Assembly (NCBI GenBank): GCA_049511335.1
Contig: JBEKYD010000004.1
Coordinates: 11,394 to 75,393, forward strand
Source of the DNA: JBEKYD01 sp049511335
Lineage (GTDB): Bacteria > Acidobacteriota > Terriglobia > Bryobacterales > Bryobacteraceae
Direction of reading: 5' to 3'
DNA length: 64,000 nucleotides
In this document: in pieces, positions 52,924 through 60,333 of the stretch
How the letters are laid out: each line of letters begins with the position of its first letter
Position numbering within the stretch: position 1 is the stretch's first letter
Notes under the pieces: generated by a model
Database searches by the model: none
The model's input: only the letters and a program-made list of their open reading frames with translations
Told to the model about the DNA's origin: nothing
Translations under genes and position numbers: made by a program

Positions 52924-53963
52924 CGGTATTCCACCAGCGGTGCGCCGCGCTTCGGCGCGACCACTTCCCCGATGCGGAACGGCTTTTCCCTCAATTTGCG
53001 CAAGCCGGCCTCGGCGCCGGGACAATCCGCGCGAGCCACGACGAGGATCATGCCCACACCCACGTTGAAAGTGCGCCGGAAATCTTCTTCCGGTATGTTC
53101 CCGATGCGGCGCAGCAATTCGAACAGTGGCGGCACCTTCCAGGCGGAAGTGTCGATGACCACCCCCATTCCTTTGGGGAGAATCCGTGGCGTGTTATCGG
53201 TGATGCCGCCGCCGGTGATGTGCGCCGCGCCATGCAGCCGCCCGGCCGCCAGCAACGCGCGGATGGGCTTCAGGTAGCTGCGATGCGGGGCCAGCAGCGC
53301 GTCGACGACGGTTTTGCCCACTTCGGGAAGGAGCGTATTCGGGCCATAACCGGCCACTTCGAACAGCAGCTTGCGCGCCAGCGAATAGCCGTTGGTGTGC
53401 AAGCCGTTGGAGGGCAGGCCCAGCAGCACGTCGCCTACGCGGATGTCTTTACCGGTCAGCAGGCGCTTGCGCTCGACCGCGCCTACGATGAAACCCGCCA
53501 GGTCGTATTCCGATTCCGCGTACAGGCCAGGCATTTCCGCCGTTTCGCCGCCGATCAGCGCGCAGCCGTTTTTCCTGCAGCCCCGCGCCAGACCGGCCAC
53601 TACTTGGGCGGCAACCTCGGCGTTCAGCTTTCCCACGGCGAAGTAATCGAGGAAAAACAACGGCTCGGCGCCCTGCACCGCGATGTCGTTCACGCAATGG
53701 TTCACCAGATCCTCGCCGACGGTATCGTGACGATTGGTGAGAAACGCTACCTTGAGCTTGGTGCCCACTCCATCGGCGGAGCTCACCAGCACGGGGTCGC
53801 GGAACCCGGACAGTCGGTAACAAGCTCCAAAACTGCCGATCTCGGTGAGCACGCCGGGCGTGAAGGTGCTCCGGGCCAGATTCTTGATGGACCGAATGGC
53901 GCGGTCGGATTCGTCGATGTTCACCCCGGCGTCGCGGTACAGTACCTGTTTTTTCGGTGGCAA
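52920..53963 (-). CDS. purM: Phosphoribosylformylglycinamidine cyclo-ligase (AIR synthetase)
   Basis: This 347-residue protein starts at TTG 53963 (LYRDAGVNIDESDRAIRSIK). The ATP-binding and dimer segments SSADGVGTKLKVAF, GEDLVNHCVNDIAVQGAEPLFFLDYFA and ALIGGETAEMPG are complete. It makes AIR from FGAM, step 5 of purine synthesis. It is coupled to purN by a four-base overlap. Confidence 0.94.
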   Translation of the reverse strand: MPPKKQVLYRDAGVNIDESDRAIRSIKNLARSTFTPGVLTEIGSFGACYRLSGFRDPVLVSSADGVGTKLKVAFLTNRHDTVGEDLVNHCVNDIAVQGAEPLFFLDYFAVGKLNAEVAAQVVAGLARGCRKNGCALIGGETAEMPGLYAESEYDLAGFIVGAVERKRLLTGKDIRVGDVLLGLPSNGLHTNGYSLARKLLFEVAGYGPNTLLPEVGKTVVDALLAPHRSYLKPIRALLAAGRLHGAAHITGGGITDNTPRILPKGMGVVIDTSAWKVPPLFELLRRIGNIPEEDFRRTFNVGVGMILVVARADCPGAEAGLRKLREKPFRIGEVVAPKRGAPLVEYR

Positions 53964-53979
53964 AAGATCAGTATAAAGC

Positions 53980-54058
53980 AGCGTTCAGCGATCAGCTATC
54001 AGCGTTCAGCTTTCCGCGCTCAGCTTTGGCTGACGGCTGATTGCTGACGGCTGACCGC
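53980..54058. repeat. Short-motif repeat tract (AGCTGATAGC type)
   Basis: A run of overlapping palindromic words (GATCAGCTATCAGC, TGACGGCTGATTGCTGACGG). TCAGCGATC-x-GCTATC-x-GCG-x-TCAGC is shared with 59443-59510, between rplJ and rplL. Confidence 0.7.
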
Positions 54059-54403
54059 TTAATTTTTCCCCAACTGCTCCGCCAGCCGCAGAATCGTCTC
54101 GGCCAGTCCCTTGGCGGCCTCTGCCTCCAAATCCAGCCTCACTGTAAATTGGCCAAGGAGCTTCCCGGTTTCCTTCACTCCCAGATTGAGGCTCACCCGC
54201 GGGCCGTACAGCGGGTTGTCGGACGTCGCACCCGAAATCGAGCTGAGCTCCAGCACCCGTCCCAAGCAGGTCGGCAGGTCGGGAATCGCGTCGCGCAATT
54301 CGCGCGGGAAGGTCATGTGGCTTGCGTTATTGAAGCCATAGCGCCGCTTCATCGGCGACTTGGCCCGAACCGGGGACTTTGCTCGAACTAAGGCGCGGCT
54401 CAT
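54059..54403 (-). CDS. Small hypothetical protein
   Basis: ATG 54403 gives 114 residues. A basic N-terminus (RALVRAKSPVRAKSPMKRRYG) precedes a folded-looking part (FPRELRDAIPDLPTCLGRVLEL ... GKLLGQFTVRLDLEAEAAKGLAETILRLAEQLGKN). It is divergent from mdh. A much longer frame to 55021 is the shadow of mdh. No known family recognised. Confidence 0.6.
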   Translation of the reverse strand: MSRALVRAKSPVRAKSPMKRRYGFNNASHMTFPRELRDAIPDLPTCLGRVLELSSISGATSDNPLYGPRVSLNLGVKETGKLLGQFTVRLDLEAEAAKGLAETILRLAEQLGKN

Positions 54404-54454
54404 TGGGATCAGTTTAATACGCGCGCGGCGTCTCCGGCGGCAACCCGGACGGCT

Positions 54455-54462
54455 GCTATAAT
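54455..54462 (+). promoter_or_regulatory. Extended -10 promoter of mdh
   Basis: TGCTATAAT, a perfect TATAAT at 54457-54462 with a TG extension. A leader of about 28 bases with AAGGAG precedes the GTG start at 54497. Confidence 0.65.
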
Positions 54463-54496
54463 CGGCTTTCAAAATCCACTGAACCAAGGAGCTTCT

Positions 54497-55429
54497 GTGC
54501 GAAAGAAAGTTACCGTTGTAGGCGCCGGCAACGTAGGCGCCAACTGTGCATTGCGCATCGCGGAAAAAGAGCTGGCCGACGTCGTGCTGGTCGACGTGGT
54601 GGAAGGCGTTCCGCAGGGGAAAGGACTCGACCTGCTCCAGTCCGGCCCGGTGCAAGGCTATGACGTCCAGGTGACCGGCGCCAACGATTACGCGCCCACC
54701 GCGGGTTCGGACCTCGCCATCGTCACGGCTGGCTTTCCGCGCAAGCCCGGAATGAGCCGCGACGACCTGTTGATGGCCAATTACGAAGTGGTCAGGACCG
54801 CCACCGAGCAGTTTGCCAAGCTGTCTCCCGAGAGCGTGATCGTCATGGTCACCAACCCGCTCGATGCCATGGCCCAGGCGGCATATTGGGTCTCGAAGTT
54901 CCCCAAGAACCGCGTGGTCGGCATGGCGGGCATTTTGGATAGCGCGCGCTTCCGGACTTTTGTCGCCCAGGAGCTGAAGGTCTCGGTAGAGAATGTGGTG
55001 GGCGTGGTGATGGGCGGCCACGGCGACACCATGGTGCCCCTGGTGCGCCTGTCCAGCGTTTCAGGCATCCCCCTCACCGAGCTGCTGGACCAGCCCACCC
55101 TCGACCGCATCGTTACCCGCACCCAGAATGGCGGCGCCGAAATCGTGAAGTACCTCAAGACCGGCAGCGCCTATTACGCCCCTTCGGCCGCGGCGGTGGA
55201 AATGGCCGAATCCATTCTCAAGGACAAAAAGAAGGTGCTTCCCTGCTCCGCTTTGCTCGAAGGAGAATACGGCATCCACGGCGTCTTCGTCGGCGTGCCG
55301 GTGAAGTTGGGAGCCGGCGGCATCGAGAAGATCTACGAGATTCAATTGACCGAAGCCGAAAAGGCCCTGCTGTCGAAGAGCGCGGCGGCCGTCCGGGAAC
55401 TGGTGGACGTGCTGAAAAGCAAGCCATAA
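54497..55429 (+). CDS. mdh: Malate dehydrogenase (LDH-like type)
   Basis: 310 residues from GTG 54497. NAD-binding VVGAGNVGANCALRIAE (8-23) with Asp in VLVDVVEG; substrate Arg in GFPRKPGMSRDDLL; catalytic His in MGGHGDTMVPL. It oxidises malate to oxaloacetate in the TCA cycle. hpt follows after 14 bp and is probably co-transcribed. Confidence 0.94.
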   Translation: MRKKVTVVGAGNVGANCALRIAEKELADVVLVDVVEGVPQGKGLDLLQSGPVQGYDVQVTGANDYAPTAGSDLAIVTAGFPRKPGMSRDDLLMANYEVVRTATEQFAKLSPESVIVMVTNPLDAMAQAAYWVSKFPKNRVVGMAGILDSARFRTFVAQELKVSVENVVGVVMGGHGDTMVPLVRLSSVSGIPLTELLDQPTLDRIVTRTQNGGAEIVKYLKTGSAYYAPSAAAVEMAESILKDKKKVLPCSALLEGEYGIHGVFVGVPVKLGAGGIEKIYEIQLTEAEKALLSKSAAAVRELVDVLKSKP

Positions 55430-55443
55430 CCAGCGCAAAATTC

Positions 55444-55968
55444 ATGACCGATCCCAACCTGAAGGTGCTGATCCCCAGCGACAAAATCCAGGCGCGCATC
55501 CGCGAGCTCGGCGCCCAGATTTCGGCGGATTATCCCAACGGCGATCTTTACTTCATCTGTATTTTGAAAGGCGCCTGTTTCTTTCTCACCGATCTGGCGC
55601 GGGCCATGCGGCGCGACGTGTCGGTGGACTTCATGGGGATTTCGACCTATGGCAAGGGCAAGACCAGCTCGGGCGAAGTGCGGGTGACCAAGGATCTCGA
55701 TATCTCTCTCGAGGGCGCCGACGTGGTGATCGTGGAAGACATCGTGGACAGCGGCGTGACGCTCAATTACCTGATGCATCTCCTCGAGCAGCGCCGGCCC
55801 AAGTCGATTCGCATCGCCGCCCTGCTGGATAAACCCGAGCGCCGCTTGCGTCCCGTGCATGCCAGCTACGTGGGCTTCCAGATTCCGGACAAATTTGTGG
55901 TCGGATACGGCCTGGACTACGCCGAGAAATATCGCAATCTGGACGACGTCTGCGTGCTGGAAGAGTAG
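55444..55968 (+). CDS. hpt: Hypoxanthine phosphoribosyltransferase
   Basis: 174 residues with the PRPP loop VVIVEDIVDSGVTL (94-107), the FICILKGACFFLTDL segment and VGYGLDYAEKYRNL near the end. It salvages hypoxanthine/guanine to IMP/GMP, in line with the purine genes upstream. Confidence 0.94.
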   Translation: MTDPNLKVLIPSDKIQARIRELGAQISADYPNGDLYFICILKGACFFLTDLARAMRRDVSVDFMGISTYGKGKTSSGEVRVTKDLDISLEGADVVIVEDIVDSGVTLNYLMHLLEQRRPKSIRIAALLDKPERRLRPVHASYVGFQIPDKFVVGYGLDYAEKYRNLDDVCVLEE

Positions 55969-56036
55969 GCCATCGCCCCCGGCATCGCCCCAACGTTTCG
56001 GCCGCCCATCGCGTCTTGTTCAACAGGGGGGTGCCG

Positions 56037-56780
56037 ATGATTCGAGCAGTTGTCAGCCTGGCGTTATGGGCTGCTGCGGCGGTCTCCGGGCAGTCCCCGA
56101 TTACGCCGCGATTTGAAGTCGCGTCAATAAGGCCGATCGACGCCGATCCAAACTCTTCATCCGGTATCGAAACCGGGCACGGCCGGGTCGCCGCGAACAA
56201 CGTGACCCTGAAACGCTGCATCATTGGCGCCTACGGGCTGGGACCGAACCAGATCTTGGGCGGCCCGGACTGGCTGGATTCGGACCGGTTTGAGATTATC
56301 GCCAAGGCCGAGCAGCCGGTGGGCGATGCCGCCTTGATGGCTATGCTGCAAACTCTACTCGCCGAGCGGTTCAAACTGGCGGTTCATCGCGAGACGAGGA
56401 CGATTCCGGCGTTTGTCCTGCAGGTCGCCAAGAGCGGACCGAAGCTGGAGAAGGCGAGCGGAGGGGCGGGCGTGACCAATAGCGGCCGGGCGAGTATCGA
56501 CGCCAGGAATATCACCATGGATTCCTTCGCACAGGTGCTCTCCCGTAAGATGGACCGGCCGGTGGTGAATCGAACGGGACTGGACGGCGTTTTCAATCTG
56601 CAACTGAAATGGACGCCGGAGAGTGCCCAGCCGGTCAAGCCGGACACCGACAGCGCAGCGCCGGACGGGCCTTCCATCTTTACCGCCATCCAGGAACAGC
56701 TTGGATTGCGGCTGCGATCCGACAAGGCGCCAGTCGGATTTCTGGTTGTCGACCACGCCGAAAAGCCCTCCGAAAATTAG
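56037..56780 (+). CDS. TIGR03435-type Acidobacterial secreted protein
   Basis: ATG 56037 (GGGGGG upstream) gives 247 residues. After a signal peptide (VVSLALWAAAAVSGQ) the family start PRFEVASIRPIDADPNSS is followed by LGGPDWLDSDRFEIIAKAE, LMAMLQTLLAERFKLAVHRETRTIPAFVLQVAKSGPKL and VVNRTGLDGVFNLQLKW. This family is expanded in Solibacter-type genomes, with no defined function. The 3' end is followed within four bases by REP copy F. Confidence 0.9.
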   Translation: MIRAVVSLALWAAAAVSGQSPITPRFEVASIRPIDADPNSSSGIETGHGRVAANNVTLKRCIIGAYGLGPNQILGGPDWLDSDRFEIIAKAEQPVGDAALMAMLQTLLAERFKLAVHRETRTIPAFVLQVAKSGPKLEKASGGAGVTNSGRASIDARNITMDSFAQVLSRKMDRPVVNRTGLDGVFNLQLKWTPESAQPVKPDTDSAAPDGPSIFTAIQEQLGLRLRSDKAPVGFLVVDHAEKPSEN

Positions 56781-56783
56781 GCA

Positions 56784-56872
56784 GTGGGACAGACCATCGT
56801 TCTTAGTGGTCTGTCAGAACTCGCCAAGCTGTAACCCATTGACAGACGACAAGAAACGATCGTCTGTCCCAC
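56784..56872. repeat. REP-like repeat, copy F
   Basis: An 89-bp unit (GTGGGACAGACCATCG to CGATCGTCTGTCCCAC), far from the RAYT but clearly of the same family. Its right half codes for the C-terminal tail of the convergent small gene. Confidence 0.88.
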
Positions 56873-57140
56873 CTGCCGGCAGGTGACGGACGTGGTCGAA
56901 CGCCTCCTCAATCAAAGCGTCCAATTCATCGTCCGGGACACCCTTGACTCGCTCCGCGAGTGCGTCCAAGTGCTGAAGGTACCGGCCGTAGGCGCGAGCG
57001 CGATCATCCCCGACCGGAGCGTCCTTGAGGATGCGGCCGGGCTGAATATTGAGCCCTTCATCCTCCTCGAAGGCACGGCCCAGCAACCCTTCGAGAACCA
57101 GCCGCTGGTCGGGGGACAGGTCTTTCACTCTATGCCACAT
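56814..57140 (-). CDS. Small helical protein with REP-derived C-terminal tail
   Basis: ATG 57140 follows GAGGTG. 108 residues: DLSPDQRLVLEGLLGRAFEEDEGLNIQPG and YGRYLQHLDALAERVKGVPDDELDALIEEAFDHVR are acidic, antitoxin-like or adaptor-like helices. The final ~19 residues (AGGTDDRFLSSVNGLQLGEF) translate REP copy F. No partner toxin is visible nearby. Confidence 0.6.
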   Translation of the reverse strand: MWHRVKDLSPDQRLVLEGLLGRAFEEDEGLNIQPGRILKDAPVGDDRARAYGRYLQHLDALAERVKGVPDDELDALIEEAFDHVRHLPAGGTDDRFLSSVNGLQLGEF

Positions 57141-57199
57141 AGGGCACCTCGGTAGCGTCCTTCTTAGGTTACCGCGACTGCGGAGCAACGGCCGGACGG

Positions 57200-58024
57200 C
57201 TACCTGGCCCCGAGGCTTACCCCGACCAAGTCCGCTTCCTTCTGGTCGTGGCGGTGCTTCCAGTAGTGCTTGACGTCGGGCCAGAATTCCTTCAACACGT
57301 TGGAAAACGTGTCCGTCGCCACGGCAATCAACCACTTCTGCAGGTTGTCGTTCCAATCGCGCGTGTCCGGATAGTAGGCGTTGGAAACTGCCGTGGCCGC
57401 GGCGTTGCCGCCCCATTCCGCGAGATTGAACACCCGCTCCCCTTTATCGTTTTTGCAAATTACAATCTGCTTGACGGCGTAGAACAGCCGGCTCTTCTTG
57501 GTGCCCTCGGCCTTGCGGAAATAGCGCGGATCCTGGTGCAGGAAGGCCGGCCAGAGGCCCTCGGTCATCATGTTGCCGATCATCTGGTCGCCGTAAGCGG
57601 TGCCGAAGCGCTTGGCGTAGCCTTCCATTCCTTGACCGAACGACGGGTTTTGGTCTTCGAGCTGGTAGAGCACGGCGAACAGCCCGGCCGTGGGGTAGAC
57701 GGGATAGTCGAAGGAATCCTTGACCGCGATCATCATCTTCTGCCCGGCCGTTAGGCGCTGGAACGGGATCGAGTTTTCGGTGGTCCGGTTGTTGGGAAGA
57801 ACGCCGAAGATGCGTTTGTCTTCCTTGGGAACCGGCTGGACTGGCTGGGTGGAATCCACCATCGCCGGAGCTACGGGAGGCGGATCGATGCCATCGAGTT
57901 TCGCTGCCGCCGGCGGCATTGCAGCCGATGGTGCGGGAGCCGATGGCACAACCGGCGCATCCTGTGCGAATGCATACAGAACACAGGAAGCCAGCACGGC
58001 TAAAAGTAGGACAGGGCGCGGCAT
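57200..58024 (-). CDS. Exported hypothetical protein
   Basis: ATG 58024 gives 274 residues with a signal peptide (PVLLLAVLASCVLYAFAQ) and a Pro/Ala-rich spacer. The conserved part has FGVLPNNRTTENSIPFQRLTAGQKMMIAVKDSFDYP, FGTAYGDQMIGNMMTEGLWPAFLHQDPRYFRK and a C-terminus with WNDNLQKWLIAVATDTFSNVLKEFWPDVKHY. I know similar sequences as Acidobacterial hypotheticals. Possibly envelope-associated. No function assigned. Confidence 0.8.
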   Translation of the reverse strand: MPRPVLLLAVLASCVLYAFAQDAPVVPSAPAPSAAMPPAAAKLDGIDPPPVAPAMVDSTQPVQPVPKEDKRIFGVLPNNRTTENSIPFQRLTAGQKMMIAVKDSFDYPVYPTAGLFAVLYQLEDQNPSFGQGMEGYAKRFGTAYGDQMIGNMMTEGLWPAFLHQDPRYFRKAEGTKKSRLFYAVKQIVICKNDKGERVFNLAEWGGNAAATAVSNAYYPDTRDWNDNLQKWLIAVATDTFSNVLKEFWPDVKHYWKHRHDQKEADLVGVSLGAR

Positions 58025-58080
58025 TATTATACTCAATAGGATGGCTCGCCACCGCATGCGGTTACCAACAATTTCGCCGA

Positions 58081-58110
58081 TAGACAAGAGCCGTTCGGCT
58101 TTGCTACACT
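58081..58110 (+). promoter_or_regulatory. Promoter upstream of rplA
   Basis: TAGACA (58081-58086) and TACACT (58105-58110) are 18 bases apart, and the -10 has a TG extension. A further TTGACA at 58126-58131 has no good -10 partner. The leader is about 70 bases and holds GGTTC-U8-GAACC, a small hairpin. Confidence 0.6.
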
Positions 58111-58184
58111 AGGCACTGTCCCTTTTTGACAATTGCTCAGTGGGAGGTTCATTTTTTTTGAACCGCTTGCACCAATGAGGATTC

Positions 58185-58895
58185 ATGGCACGCAAACCAG
58201 GTAAACAGTATCAATCCGCGCGGAGCAAGGTGGAAGCCCGCGAGTACGCGCTCGAAGAGGCCGTTCCGCTCATCCAAAAAATCAAATTCGCCAAGTTCGA
58301 CGAGACGGTGGAAATCCACATGGCTTTGGGCGTCGACCCCAAGCACGCGGACCAAATGGTTCGGGGCACCGTGGTGATGCCGAACGGGCTCGGCAAGTCC
58401 AAGAAAGTATTGGTGATTGCCAGCGGCGACAAGCAGCGCGAGGCGCAGGAAGCGGGCGCCGATTTCGTGGGCGGCGACGACATGGTCAACAAGATCCAGT
58501 CCGAAAACTGGACGGCCTTCGATGCCGTCATCGCCACGCCGGATATGATGCGCTCCGTGGGCAAGCTCGGTAAGGTGCTAGGCCCGCGCGGTTTAATGCC
58601 CAATCCCAAGACCGGCACGGTCACCGTCGACGTGGTCAAGGCGCTGAAGGAGATCAAGGCCGGCAAGGTGGAGTTTCGCGTCGATAAGACAGGCATCATC
58701 CACGCGCCGGTGGGCAAGATCAGTTTCGACTCCGGCAAACTGGTGGAAAACGCCGCCAGCCTGATCACCGCCGTCATCAAAGCCAAACCCGCGGTCGCCA
58801 AAGGCAAGTATGTCAAAAGCGCCACCATCTGTTCCACCATGGGTCCGGGCGTGGCCGTGGACACCACGCCTTACAGCGTCAAAGCGGCAGTCTGA
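58185..58895 (+). CDS. rplA: 50S ribosomal protein L1
   Basis: 236 residues; typical L1 sequence (KFDETVEIHMALGVDPKHADQMVRGTVVMPNGLGK, GKLGKVLGPRGLMPNPKTGTV). GAGGA precedes ATG 58185. Binds 23S rRNA at the L1 stalk and can act as translational repressor. rplK, normally just upstream, is absent here. Confidence 0.97.
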   Translation: MARKPGKQYQSARSKVEAREYALEEAVPLIQKIKFAKFDETVEIHMALGVDPKHADQMVRGTVVMPNGLGKSKKVLVIASGDKQREAQEAGADFVGGDDMVNKIQSENWTAFDAVIATPDMMRSVGKLGKVLGPRGLMPNPKTGTVTVDVVKALKEIKAGKVEFRVDKTGIIHAPVGKISFDSGKLVENAASLITAVIKAKPAVAKGKYVKSATICSTMGPGVAVDTTPYSVKAAV

Positions 58896-58913
58896 TACCG
58901 CGCAGGTGCTTTC

Positions 58914-59438
58914 ATGAAAAACAAGGACGACAAGAAAAAAGATATCGACGCGCTGCGCCAGGACCTGCAGAAGTCCAACAACCTGTTCGTGACCGGCTAC
59001 GAGAAGCTGCACGTGGCACAGGATTTCGAGCTTCGCAAAGTGGTGCGCGGCGCCAAGGGCAAATACCGGGTGGTCAAGAATACCCTTGCCGAGGTCGCCT
59101 CGGAAGGCACGGCCGCCGGCCAGGTGCTCAAGAATCTTCGCGGCATGACGTCTGTGGCGTACACCTTCGACGATCCGGTGGCACTGGCCAAAGCGCTCAC
59201 GGCCTATGCCAAGGCGAATCCCAGCTTCACTTTCAAAGCGGGCGTGGTGGAAGGCCGGGTGATCGACGTCAAGGCCATAAACGACCTTGCCAGCATGCCT
59301 CCGCGGGAAGAGATTCTCGCCAAGCTGCTCTACCTGATCAACGCTCCGGCACAACGTCTGGTGACGGCGATCGGCGCGGTGGGCCGCAACCTGGCGGTGG
59401 TAGTGGATCAGGGAGTGAAGGAAAACAAGTTCAAGTAA
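58914..59438 (+). CDS. rplJ: 50S ribosomal protein L10
   Basis: 174 residues with LRQDLQKSNNLFVTGYEKLHVAQDFELRKVVRGAKGKYRVVKNTLA and NAPAQRLVTAIGAVGRNLAVVV. Anchors L7/L12 dimers in the stalk. Starts 18 bases after rplA, too short for a classical L10-binding leader. Confidence 0.96.
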   Translation: MKNKDDKKKDIDALRQDLQKSNNLFVTGYEKLHVAQDFELRKVVRGAKGKYRVVKNTLAEVASEGTAAGQVLKNLRGMTSVAYTFDDPVALAKALTAYAKANPSFTFKAGVVEGRVIDVKAINDLASMPPREEILAKLLYLINAPAQRLVTAIGAVGRNLAVVVDQGVKENKFK

Positions 59439-59442
59439 GCTG

Positions 59443-59510
59443 TCAGCGATCGGCTATCGGCGGTCAGCAAGGTTAGCTGAAAGCTGAGCGCTGAGAGCTG
59501 AAAGCTAAGA
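59443..59510. repeat. Short-motif repeat tract between rplJ and rplL
   Basis: Resembles 53980-54058 (TCAGCGATCGGCTATCGGCGG, AGCTGAAAGCTGAGCGCTGAGAGCTGAAAGC). It can fold into several hairpins and lengthens the rplJ-rplL gap to 94 bp. Confidence 0.65.
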
Positions 59511-59532
59511 TTTACAAGGAGTTCACAGGAAA

Positions 59533-59916
59533 ATGGCGGACATTAACGCAATTGCGGATCAGATTCAGGTCTTGACGCTGCTGGAAGCTTCTCAGCTCGT
59601 CAAACTCCTGGAAGAGAAATTGGGTGTTTCGGCGGCGGCGGCCGCTCCGGTAGCCGTGGCTGGCGGCGGCGCTGCCGCGGCGGCGGCTCCGGCGGTGGAA
59701 GAAAAGACCGAGTTTACGGTGGTGCTGACCGCGGCCGGCGCCAACAAGATTAACGTCATCAAGGCCGTTCGCGAGGTTACCAGCCTGGGCCTCAAGGAAG
59801 CTAAGGACCTGGTGGATGGCGCTCCCAAACCGGTGAAAGAAGGCATCGGCAAGGATGAAGCCGAGGCCATCAGGAAAAAATTCACCGACGCCGGTGCAAC
59901 TGTAGAAGTGAAGTGA
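59533..59916 (+). CDS. rplL: 50S ribosomal protein L7/L12
   Basis: 127 residues: N-terminal dimer helix (QIQVLTLLEASQLVKLLEEKLGV), Ala/Gly hinge (about 36-58), and the C-terminal domain KTEFTVVLTAAGANKINVIKAVREVTSLGLKEAKDLVDGAPKPVKEG. Recruits translation factors. A small hairpin (CCAGC...GCTGG-TTT) follows its stop. Confidence 0.97.
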   Translation: MADINAIADQIQVLTLLEASQLVKLLEEKLGVSAAAAAPVAVAGGGAAAAAAPAVEEKTEFTVVLTAAGANKINVIKAVREVTSLGLKEAKDLVDGAPKPVKEGIGKDEAEAIRKKFTDAGATVEVK

Positions 59917-60068
59917 CACCAGCGGTTTCCGGCTGGTTTGGGACCAGCATCTGGCGCCGGTTTCCGGGGGATAGGTTTGACGCGGGACCCAAAGTCCTGG
60001 TAGCCTGAGTAGTTGGGTGTTGGATTCGGGCGGATTCGATCCCAATTGGTGACACTGATTTACGCAAC

Positions 60069-60085
60069 TTGGCACGTAACTTGCA
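60069..60085 (+). promoter_or_regulatory. Sigma-54 (-24/-12) consensus promoter in the rplL-rpoB gap
   Basis: TTGGCACGTAACTTGCA matches the RpoN consensus YTGGCACG-N4-TTGCW at every fixed position, with the GG/GC spacing correct. A start near 60097 is expected. It is intergenic. Scanning by eye, I found no comparably perfect site elsewhere in the window. Confidence 0.6.
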
Positions 60086-60234
60086 GTTCGGCTGGGACTG
60101 CAATTAGGCGATTTTTGTCTTTCTGCCGGCTACAACGCTATTCACCTGTCTGGAGTGCCCGCGCCCTCGCTATCCTCTTTCTTGCAGGCTTCTTCTTTTC
60201 GGAACCTGTTCGATTCCTGCCTCTTTGTCGTCTT

Positions 60235-60271
60235 ACGGCGCTCCCGTGGATTCTGCCTACGGGAGCGCCGT
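60235..60271 (+). terminator. Attenuator-like hairpin upstream of rpoB
   Basis: A 13-bp perfect stem (ACGGCGCTCCCGT / ACGGGAGCGCCGT) with an 11-base loop is followed by TGGCTTTGTG. It lies 62 bases before rpoB, as in the rplL-rpoB attenuator region known in enterobacteria. The rest of the 417-base gap (59917-60333) holds the promoter above and no gene. Confidence 0.7.
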
Positions 60272-60333
60272 TGGCTTTGTGCTGTTAAGCGCGGTTTCTT
60301 TGCTTCGGCTGTTCGGCCGTCAGGAGCTTACGA

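Noticed and set aside
54404..55021. Upstream extension of the small minus-strand gene at 54059
   Set aside because: This part lies opposite mdh and the promoter; ATG 54403 gives a sensible protein.
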